A stretch of 9,717 nucleotides of DNA, taken from JBEBGV01 sp040081265. Lineage in GTDB: Bacteria > Acidobacteriota > Vicinamibacteria > Vicinamibacterales > UBA2999. How positions within the stretch are numbered: the first letter of the stretch is position 1; every line of letters starts with the position of its first letter. The position numbers were made by a program, and so were the translations under genes. Shown here piece after piece: positions 1-5,469 of the stretch. The stretch is from NCBI GenBank assembly GCA_040081265.1, contig JBEBGV010000110.1, positions 1 to 9,717 on the forward strand, read 5' to 3'. The notes under the pieces were generated by a model. It saw only the letters and a program-made list of their open reading frames with translations, did not search any database and was not told the DNA's origin.

Positions 1-358
1 CCTCCATGGTGAGCCCGTTGTGCACGTGCAGCTCTGGCGCGAACCGCACTTCGGCGTAGACGACACCGTCGTTGGCCAGGTCGAGCGCAGCCTCGGCGGC
101 GATGCGTTCGATGTGTGCCTCGGTTTGCATCACGGCGAGCGTGTGTTCGAACGTGGCGAGGTACTGCAGCAGATCCTTGCTGTCGGCGCCGGCGGTGAAC
201 CAAGCCTGCAGCGCGGACGGGTGGGTAGTGGGAAGCGTCCAGCCGATCTCGTCGGCCAACTCGAACACGGTCGCCACGCGTAGACCGCCGTCGAGGTGAT
301 CATGCAGCAACGACTTCGGGAGACGACGAGCGTCGTTGATGTCGGTCAGCGATGACAT
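1..358 (-). CDS. add: Adenosine deaminase, N-terminal part (cut by window edge)
   Basis: Translating the minus strand from the ATG at 358 gives 119 residues in frame with no stop, running off the left edge. The protein begins MSSLTDIND and carries LLHDHLDGG at residues 17-25, whose His-x-His pair is the zinc-binding start of the metal-dependent deaminase barrel. A later VVYAEVRFAPELH segment (about residues 101-113) is typical of adenosine deaminase. The enzyme converts adenosine and deoxyadenosine to inosine forms in cytosolic purine salvage. The C-terminal three quarters, including the catalytic Glu and the other metal ligands, lie outside the window. It is a housekeeping gene and marks the chromosomal side of the boundary with the defence locus. 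Only 40 bp separate its start from the stop of the DUF3883 gene upstream on the same strand, so readthrough from the defence operon is possible. A related adenine deaminase is less likely. Confidence 0.9.
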   Translation of the reverse strand, partial: MSSLTDINDARRLPKSLLHDHLDGGLRVATVFELADEIGWTLPTTHPSALQAWFTAGADSKDLLQYLATFEHTLAVMQTEAHIERIAAEAALDLANDGVVYAEVRFAPELHVHNGLTME

Positions 359-398
359 GGTGCCGCAACGATAAGCCGTCCGAAGCGTCGTGCTACGT

Positions 399-1343
399 CT
401 ACTTGTGTCGCGGGAGTCGGGGAGTTTTGCGAGGCGCACTCTTCCTCGACGTCGGTGTCCACCTGTAAGTCTCCGGTCGAAGTTCCGAATCTCGCGGAGT
501 CCACGGATCGAACACATGAACGGAGCCCCCGATAGCGGAGGTGGTCGTCCCACCGGCGTCTTGCCTTAGACGAATGCCGTTGACAATCAAGAGCAAGGTT
601 GATCCCCCCGGAGTCGCGGCTGCCTTAACCTCGTTGCGGGTGACCAGGCAATCGAGGCCCGTTCCTGTCAAACCCTTGACTTCGACGTGACGCACTGTGC
701 CAGTCGCTGTGCGTTTGGCCTCGTAGTCCCACGACCTCCGCGTGGACACGTCGACGACATGTCGATATCCCGCTGCGACGAGCCATCTCCTCGCCTTGTC
801 CATTGCGCGCAACTCGATCGCCCGCTTTGCTTCGATGTTGGTTTGCCAGCCCTGTCCGCGGACCGGACCTGACTTCTTGGATGAAGTCCCGCGAGCGTCC
901 CGAATGCCCCACTTCCTGAGCCGATCCAGGTTTTCCTCTCGTCCCCAGCCGTGACGCCAGATAACGAGTTCGCCCGGGCGAGGTAGCTCGATAGCTTGAA
1001 TCTCAGATGGTCGCCAGGCGAGTAAGTAGCCAGACCGCTCCGCCTGCCCAGACGTATAAGGATTTGAGTTGAGTTGCGCTCTTGTGAGCTTCGTGTGGGC
1101 CGACAGTTTGGTCAATGCATCACGTCGGTCGACAAACGTCGAGTTCAGAACCTCGCGTGCGCTGACGATGAAGCGAATCGTCGAACCTTCCGCATTGCTG
1201 ACTATCAACGCGATCTTGTCGCCGCCCGCCAACTGACCGAACGGTTGAAGACGCCTCGACCACAAGTTCCAGAACCATTCGTCGCGTAGCCTCGCAGTGT
1301 CGAGTGGACCAAGTTTGCGCTCATCGTGAACGTGAAAGTACAT
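399..1343 (-). CDS. DUF3883 (NO VEIN C-terminal-type) PD-(D/E)XK nuclease-like protein
   Basis: This 314-aa protein starts at an ATG and shows two regions. Residues about 1-135 contain an alternating hydrophobic pattern (DKIALIVSN, RFIVSAREV, GYLLAWRPSEIQAIEL) that could be a PUA/EVE-like fold; this is a guess. Residues about 165-285 match DUF3883: an Ala/Glu-rich helix (EAKRAIELRAMDKARRWL), then VVDVSTRRSWDYEA, then HVEVKG, then LVTRNEVKAA. Asp206 with Glu221-x-Lys223 fits a PD-(D/E)XK nuclease core, and Glu177 is a possible further acidic residue. The tail is rich in Arg, Lys and Pro, suggesting nucleic acid contact. It is the last gene of the left operon. No clear Shine-Dalgarno precedes the ATG, which hints at translation coupled to upstream genes. 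It is the likely DNA-cleaving effector of the left module, but cleavage is inferred from motif residues alone. Confidence 0.75.
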   Translation of the reverse strand: MYFHVHDERKLGPLDTARLRDEWFWNLWSRRLQPFGQLAGGDKIALIVSNAEGSTIRFIVSAREVLNSTFVDRRDALTKLSAHTKLTRAQLNSNPYTSGQAERSGYLLAWRPSEIQAIELPRPGELVIWRHGWGREENLDRLRKWGIRDARGTSSKKSGPVRGQGWQTNIEAKRAIELRAMDKARRWLVAAGYRHVVDVSTRRSWDYEAKRTATGTVRHVEVKGLTGTGLDCLVTRNEVKAAATPGGSTLLLIVNGIRLRQDAGGTTTSAIGGSVHVFDPWTPRDSELRPETYRWTPTSRKSAPRKTPRLPRHK

Positions 1344-1352
1344 CGGCCGAGC

Positions 1353-1430
1353 TTAAGCAGCGTCTGGGTGCTCCATCGGCGACGCGCACGAGGGGACCAG
1401 CGACCTGATTTCTTCCTCAGTCAACGTCAT
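1353..1430 (-). CDS. Possible 25-aa small ORF bridging the gap before the DUF3883 gene
   Basis: The 73-bp gap between the DruA-like stop and the DUF3883 start is spanned by a short ORF that starts with an ATG at 1430 inside the end of the DruA-like gene. It reads MTLTEEEIRSLVPSCA, continues for nine more residues and stops at 1353, 9 bp before the DUF3883 ATG. The start MTLTEEEIRSLV looks like a natural N-terminus and its termination would bring ribosomes close to the next start, which lacks a good ribosome binding site. Alternatives are a translated leader for coupling or chance. I see no homology and no strong ribosome binding site. Confidence 0.25.
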   Translation of the reverse strand: MTLTEEEIRSLVPSCASPMEHPDAA

Positions 1431-3402
1431 CCGTGAATGTCATTGCCTGCTGTTCGGTGTCGCTCCCTAGCGGGAGTACGACACGAGCGCCATGGCGAAT
1501 TGGCCGGCCAACGCTATGTGCCCTGATCTGGTCAAGGATCTCTGATTTGCGAAGCCTCGGCTCGAGCCATCTGTTCCGCCACCACTCCGACAGGCGGTCA
1601 ATGTCGCCGGGGAAATCGACGTCGAAGATGAATCTCGGATGAGCGTCATGCCCAAGTAGATAGTCTCGAAGATTCTCCACAAGACTCACCCCGTACACGA
1701 TTCGCTCTCTTCGATGCCTGAGCAGCTGATCGGAAGGCCATCCGAGGATGTCCAGGCCCTGTCGGACTTTTCGGAACTTCGGGCTAACACCCTCGCCGAA
1801 GATGCTGTTGACTCGGATGCCGTTATTGGACTGCTCGGCGAGAGTCTCGAGAGCCTTCACGCTGGCACTGGAGAGATGTGATGGTCCGAAGGAGCGAGAA
1901 CGCCCAAGTGCGACATACCGAATATCCGCGCGAGACGCGAGTACCGAACCAGGGATCCGAATCCTGTTGTACTGACTGGAGCCGGACCCGTAGAGCGAAG
2001 TCGTGCCGAGGAAGGCAAGATTGGTGGGCCGATAGATTTCTCGACCTGCTATCGATGATGCGATTTCGCTCGCGTAGTTTGAGTATCTCTTTGAGTATTC
2101 ACCGACCACCATTGGGCTAGCGACGAGTGCGCTGACTAGCTTCCCACCGATGAGGTGGTTGTAGGGAGCTACGGCGCCGCACACCGTAATGTCTGCTATT
2201 TCCGTTCCTACGGTTTCGGCCCTCGCGCGTCGGATAATCCATGAGATCGCTCGACGCGATTTGTCCTCGAGCAATGCCTGTTGCAGTCCCGCTTTCGTCG
2301 GCGTGGGGAGGAGGTGAGTCTGCAGAGCCAGTTTCGCAGTGAGGAGGTCGGCCAAGAACTTGCATCGCTTGCTCCGAAACAGGTCCGATCGTGCCCGCTC
2401 CTCCCATGCATCCGCAGTCTTGCCGTAAGCGACCGCTTTGAAATCTGCGCGACGCCCGAACCTTTGATGGCGTCTCCTCCGCGCATCAGCCTCGGACCTC
2501 AGCGCCTCGATGCTTGAGAGGTTCGGCTGCTGCCAGTCGGCGGTTACGAACAGTCCATCCTCCACCAGATCATCGATGTAGACCTCATCTCGCCACTTGT
2601 CGATTCGGCGAGTCAGCCATCGGGCCCATCGAAGCGAGGGCTCCAAGGTCATCTCCATTAAGACGGAGCTTGTTTGCCATCCAATCCACTTGTCACGTTC
2701 TGCGATCTGGACGACGGCACTGCCGATTGAAGCGATACCAATCACCGGGTGATTAGGTGCGGCACGGTCGCGAATGAGGATCGGCAGCGAACGTCCTGGT
2801 GTGCTGGTGTATTGATTGCTCCACGTGTGGCGAAAGTACCTCCATATGTCAAGCAGTCGGAGACCCGTGAATTCGCATCGAGCCGCCGTGTCGGCAATTT
2901 GAAGGTATGGATCGACTACTTCGATCAATTGGGTTTCCTCCGGCCGCGCTACATGCGCCTCCAGTGCACTGGCCAACTCCTCCCCGTCCCTCATGAGGCT
3001 GAAGATTGAAACGAAGGAATCACCGCGGGCCCGTGGGGCCTCCATCATCAGAACAAATCGCCGAACCGACGGCTGGCGGAGTTGTTCGTCACGCTTGACC
3101 TGTTCCTGACGCTGTACTCGGTGCTTCTCATCCGTGGCGTCGAACTCGATCGTCGGAGCGCAGACCTCCGCTGCGCCGCGCTCCCCGGGCCTAATCGCCC
3201 AACCCTGAATGGCGAGGTCCTGGAGAACAAGTCGTGCCGCTGCGAGCGATGGACTTCGCGTCACTTCTTCGGAGGTGACGCGAAGAGTACAAGGCGTCGA
3301 GCCCGCAGCCTGCAATTTCGCGATGTCACTTGTGAGTCGCCGTCGTTCGCTAGCCGTCCAGGATTGATGAGCTGGAAGCTCAATCCAAGTTCTCACGCGC
3401 AC
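1417..3402 (-). CDS. DruA-like protein (DUF4338-type), large form
   Basis: This 661-aa protein matches the family annotated as Druantia anti-phage protein DruA, as I remember it. Residues 197-242 hold QYTSTPGRSLPILIRD followed by HPVIGIASIGSAVVQIAERDKWIGW, the aromatic-ending RD-x-WIGW signature of DUF4338-type proteins. Residues 408-480 hold VCGAVAPYNHLIGGKL and, later, LGTTSLYGSGSSQYNR; then VNSIFGEGVSPKFRK lies at 531-545. The first 110 residues include a charged, probably helical linker (about 90-110). At about 660 aa it is well over the roughly 400 aa I recall for DruA of type I Druantia. The biochemical activity of DruA is unknown to me. The start is GTG at 3402 or GTG at 3396; the latter gives a GTGA overlap with the stop of the GHKL gene and a 659-aa protein. 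Either way the two genes are translationally coupled. Confidence 0.75.
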   Translation of the reverse strand: MRVRTWIELPAHQSWTASERRRLTSDIAKLQAAGSTPCTLRVTSEEVTRSPSLAAARLVLQDLAIQGWAIRPGERGAAEVCAPTIEFDATDEKHRVQRQEQVKRDEQLRQPSVRRFVLMMEAPRARGDSFVSIFSLMRDGEELASALEAHVARPEETQLIEVVDPYLQIADTAARCEFTGLRLLDIWRYFRHTWSNQYTSTPGRSLPILIRDRAAPNHPVIGIASIGSAVVQIAERDKWIGWQTSSVLMEMTLEPSLRWARWLTRRIDKWRDEVYIDDLVEDGLFVTADWQQPNLSSIEALRSEADARRRRHQRFGRRADFKAVAYGKTADAWEERARSDLFRSKRCKFLADLLTAKLALQTHLLPTPTKAGLQQALLEDKSRRAISWIIRRARAETVGTEIADITVCGAVAPYNHLIGGKLVSALVASPMVVGEYSKRYSNYASEIASSIAGREIYRPTNLAFLGTTSLYGSGSSQYNRIRIPGSVLASRADIRYVALGRSRSFGPSHLSSASVKALETLAEQSNNGIRVNSIFGEGVSPKFRKVRQGLDILGWPSDQLLRHRRERIVYGVSLVENLRDYLLGHDAHPRFIFDVDFPGDIDRLSEWWRNRWLEPRLRKSEILDQIRAHSVGRPIRHGARVVLPLGSDTEQQAMTFTDDVD

Positions 3403-4916
3403 CGGCTAAGGAATGTGGCCAGGATGTCGCCCCAGCGACCTCGGCCTTCTGGATCGCCGCTAGTCGATGTTGGCATAGGGAACTCAGCACGTGCGGTGGC
3501 AAGAATTGACAATGCCACTCGGGTTGCAGCTTCGCGGTCCGCTGCGGAGTCGCTGTTAGCCAGCGGGCTGTACAGGTCTGTAAAGAGCGGATGCCCCGTG
3601 TTGATTCGAAGGCGTAGGTTTCCGCAGTCAACGGCCACTTCATACGGCAAGGTTGAGCCGAGATCGGCAAGCTCCAACTCATATGGCCGACGTGGACTCA
3701 AGTGATGTCGACTCGTTCGCGCTGGAACCTTCAATTGGGGGAGCGAGCTGTTTGCTTTCTCGGCGACGACCTCAGCCTTTCGCAGTGGATCCGAGAGCTT
3801 CGTGAGTTCGAAACCTCGGCGGACTCGACTGTTTAGCGCGCGCGCGATTGGCTCAAGATCAGTCGAGAGAGTGGCAACTAGCTCGTCAGTCGGCGAGATG
3901 GATTGCTTCGCGTGGCTTAGCCCGAACAGTTCATCCAAGGCCGGATCAAAGTCGATCTCGCAACGCCACCAGTCATCGTAGTTTTCGCGGCGCTTGCCAC
4001 CCATGAAGTACCAGCCGTGCACGATCTCCCGACCAGAGCGGAGTACGGACACCGGCGAGCCGTTCGTAATGCCGGCCAGCCGCTTCTCCTCTGATGAAAC
4101 GGCGACCCACGCCTGCACCGGCAACTCTGAGAATCGAACGCGAACGTGCCCAGATCCGTGACCAGTTGGAAGCGCATACACGAGTTGTTCGCCAAATGCT
4201 CGCGCGGAGCGCGTCCCGTGGTCATGGGTCAGCATGAGGTGGTCGAATGGTTGGAGCGGACTGTCATTGACGATGATTCTTAGGCCTTGTTTGATGAACT
4301 GTCGAAAAATACGGCTGAGGTCCGCTGCCAGCCGGGCCTTCAGCCAGCCAACCCTCTGGTACGCCAGGCGGTCACAACGTGAAAGCTGGACAACTGTTCC
4401 AGTCTTCCAGCCGAAAGACTTGGACCATCTACTGGTCGTCCTTTCGATCGGTGGGAGTGTGATTGCGTCAGATCGGATCAACTCATCAAGATCCAAACGC
4501 GCCCGATGTGCGACCGGCCCACGCCAACTAACGACATCGACTCGCCTGGCACAACTAAGCGTCGCGGTCGGCAGGCCCATTCCATATCGGCCTAACGAGG
4601 TGCGGTCGTCGAATCGAGTCGAGCCCCCGAATGACAGTGCAAGCGACAACGTCGGCTTGGTCATCCCGACACCGTTGTCCGCAACAGTGAGAAGAATCGG
4701 GTGTGGATCATCCTGCGACTTCTCAATCTGGATCCGGACCTCGCAAGCGTCGGCCTGAATGGCGTTGTCTACTAGTTCTGCGACTGCGTACGACGTGCTT
4801 CGGTAACCCGAATCGCGAACGGCAAGCAAGAAGTTGCGTGGATGCATGAGGCGCGATCCCGCGAACTGATCGCCGGAGTCGCGGGTAAGTGGGCCGCCCT
4901 GGGCTGCTTTGCTCAT
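3393..4916 (-). CDS. MORC-type GHKL ATPase
   Basis: This 507-aa protein is the first gene of the left operon. The ATP-binding Bergerat fold is plain: motif N1 in SYAVAELVDNAIQADA (Glu47, Asn51), motif N2 DNGVGM (80-85), the ATP-lid motif GRYGMGLPTA (109-118), and GTVVQLSRCDRL (173-184). A transducer-like S5 region follows, with VSVLRSGREI (289-298) and FGLSHAKQSISPTDE (331-345), whose Lys337 fits the conserved ATP-contacting lysine of MORC, MutL and related ATPases. The roughly 120 C-terminal residues are not recognised. Such ATPases dimerise on ATP binding and clamp DNA; many bacterial members sit beside nucleases in defence loci. Absence of a phosphoacceptor or HSP90/gyrase regions argues against a histidine kinase, HSP90 or gyrase. 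Translation starts at an ATG preceded by AAAGGGAA at 4921-4928, a good ribosome binding site. It is transcribed divergently from the DruE-like operon. Confidence 0.85.
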   Translation of the reverse strand: MSKAAQGGPLTRDSGDQFAGSRLMHPRNFLLAVRDSGYRSTSYAVAELVDNAIQADACEVRIQIEKSQDDPHPILLTVADNGVGMTKPTLSLALSFGGSTRFDDRTSLGRYGMGLPTATLSCARRVDVVSWRGPVAHRARLDLDELIRSDAITLPPIERTTSRWSKSFGWKTGTVVQLSRCDRLAYQRVGWLKARLAADLSRIFRQFIKQGLRIIVNDSPLQPFDHLMLTHDHGTRSARAFGEQLVYALPTGHGSGHVRVRFSELPVQAWVAVSSEEKRLAGITNGSPVSVLRSGREIVHGWYFMGGKRRENYDDWWRCEIDFDPALDELFGLSHAKQSISPTDELVATLSTDLEPIARALNSRVRRGFELTKLSDPLRKAEVVAEKANSSLPQLKVPARTSRHHLSPRRPYELELADLGSTLPYEVAVDCGNLRLRINTGHPLFTDLYSPLANSDSAADREAATRVALSILATARAEFPMPTSTSGDPEGRGRWGDILATFLSRCA

Positions 4917-4920
4917 TGGG

Positions 4921-4928
4921 TTCCCTTT
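4921..4928 (-). promoter_or_regulatory. Ribosome binding site of the GHKL ATPase gene
   Basis: Read on the minus strand this is AAAGGGAA, four bases before the ATG at 4916, with the GGGA core about six bases from the start. It supports that start codon. Confidence 0.6.
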
Positions 4929-4950
4929 GCTCGAGATATTAAGAGACCGG

Positions 4951-4964
4951 AGGCTGGGCAGCCT
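4951..4964. repeat. Inverted repeat AGGCTG-gg-CAGCCT in the divergent promoter region
   Basis: Two perfect 6-base arms are separated by two bases. It lies between the two divergently transcribed operons, about 10 bp from the AT-rich palindrome at 4975-4986. A two-base loop is too tight for a good RNA hairpin, so it is better seen as a possible second protein-binding dyad. Chance occurrence cannot be excluded for arms this short in GC-rich DNA. Confidence 0.3.
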
Positions 4965-4974
4965 GATACGTAAT

Positions 4975-4986
4975 TAATGTACATTA
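4975..4986. promoter_or_regulatory. 12-bp perfect palindrome, candidate operator
   Basis: The sequence TAATGTACATTA is a perfect dyad centred between 4980 and 4981, inside an AT-rich patch that stands out from the GC-rich surroundings. It overlaps the plus-strand box TACATT (4980-4985) and the minus-strand TATAAT (4983-4988). A repressor bound here would block both operons. The adjacent gene encodes a ribbon-helix-helix-like protein, a class that commonly autoregulates by binding short dyads, so it is the obvious candidate. The role is inferred from position and symmetry only. Confidence 0.45.
4980..4985 (+). promoter_or_regulatory. Candidate -10 box of the right operon (TACATT)
   Basis: TACATT fits the TANNNT pattern of actinobacterial -10 elements and lies 6 bases before the ATG at 4992. 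Transcription from it would begin at or next to that ATG, giving a leaderless mRNA, which is common in actinobacteria. This also fits the lack of a ribosome binding site before 4992. No recognisable -35 is present. Confidence 0.3.
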
Positions 4987-4988
4987 TA
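4983..4988 (-). promoter_or_regulatory. Candidate -10 box of the left operon (TATAAT)
   Basis: The minus strand reads a consensus TATAAT here, which would put transcription start near 4976 and give the GHKL mRNA a leader of about 60 bases. No good -35 hexamer is visible at 17-18 bp; GACACC (5007-5012, minus) is a poor match. A second weaker possibility is TAATAT (4936-4941, minus), closer to the gene. Confidence 0.4.
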
Positions 4989-4991
4989 GGC

Positions 4992-5321
4992 ATGAAACGC
5001 AAGGAAGGTGTCATCGTCGTTCCGGCTTCAATGTCTCTGGCGGCGTGTCCGCAGATACGTGTCGGTTTGGCCCTGTCGGCTCCACTCAGTCAGCGATTGG
5101 ACGTGCTGGTGAGTTCTGCATCGTCGACTGGTGAAGTCACCAGCCGGAAGGAAGTGGTGTCAGCTGCCATCCTCGCCCTGGACGATGATCCGAATGCCAT
5201 AGCGCAACTCATCCGAGCTTTGCGACGGTCTTCGGCGGGATCTGCTGTTTTGCCTCCGGTGGCGAGGGGAATGGTGGCCGTGGAACGAGAGGCACCGGGG
5301 CCACGAAGGCGACATGAATGA
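4992..5321 (+). CDS. Small ribbon-helix-helix-like protein, candidate regulator of the locus
   Basis: This is a 109-aa protein from ATG 4992 (an in-frame ATG at 4977 would add five residues but lies within the palindrome and the predicted -10 box). From about residue 22 it reads IRVGLALSAPLSQRLDVLV, then EVTSRKEVVSAAILAL. That is a short strand, a helix, a turn with Ser/Thr and a second helix, as in CopG/Arc ribbon-helix-helix proteins. The tail is basic and rich in Arg, Pro and Gly. No ribosome binding site precedes ATG 4992, so leaderless translation is likely. It heads the right operon and its last bases overlap a possible small ORF at 5314. It probably binds DNA and may control both divergent operons, or it may be a small DNA-binding subunit of the system. 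The fold is called by eye from a pattern, with no named homologue. Confidence 0.6.
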   Translation: MKRKEGVIVVPASMSLAACPQIRVGLALSAPLSQRLDVLVSSASSTGEVTSRKEVVSAAILALDDDPNAIAQLIRALRRSSAGSAVLPPVARGMVAVEREAPGPRRRHE

Positions 5322-5469
5322 CTACCACGAGTGTGCCGACCTCCGTCTGACTGTGTCACATCGTTCTGGCAAGCTCACGTGGATGGCAGAAACCAAACCG
5401 AACACAGGAACGCGAGTCGACGCGTCTGTCCTCACTCGAACGTGGGCGGGAAGTCAGCGGTGTCAGTAG
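5314..5469 (+). CDS. Possible 51-aa small protein linking two operon genes
   Basis: An ATG at 5314 overlaps the end of the ribbon-helix-helix-like gene by 8 bp (ATGAATGA) and opens a frame of 51 codons that stops with TAG at 5467-5469, 10 bp inside the next gene if that gene starts at GTG 5460. AAGG lies about 6 bases upstream as a ribosome binding site. The protein starts MNDYHECADLRLTVS and includes GKLTWMAE; it has two cysteines and no membrane segment or known motif. Overlaps at both ends match the style of every other junction in this operon, which is the main reason to believe it. It is short and has no homologue I recognise, so it could instead be only a translated coupling segment. 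Confidence 0.45.
   Translation: MNDYHECADLRLTVSHRSGKLTWMAETKPNTGTRVDASVLTRTWAGSQRCQ

Noticed and set aside
20..283. Plus-strand 87-codon open frame at the left edge
   Set aside because: The opposite strand encodes a clear adenosine deaminase N-terminus with the zinc-binding HDH motif.
3082..3705. Plus-strand 207-codon open frame
   Set aside because: It lies antisense to the DruA-like and GHKL genes, both of which have clear family motifs, and its product is a low-information Arg/Ser/Pro-rich sequence typical of a GC-rich shadow frame.
4234..4758. Plus-strand 174-codon open frame
   Set aside because: It is antisense to the conserved ATP-binding region of the GHKL ATPase and shows no family pattern.
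3393..4916. GHKL protein read as a histidine kinase, HSP90, gyrase or MutL
   Set aside because: There is no phosphoacceptor domain or sensor, no HSP90 or gyrase signature, and the S5-type region with FGLSHAKQSI fits MORC-like ATPases better; the C-terminal part has no MutL endonuclease motif that I can see.
4917..4991. CRISPR array, tRNA, riboswitch or rho-independent terminator in the intergenic regions
   Set aside because: Intergenic spaces are all under about 80 bp, with no spaced repeats, no cloverleaf, and no GC stem followed by a T run.
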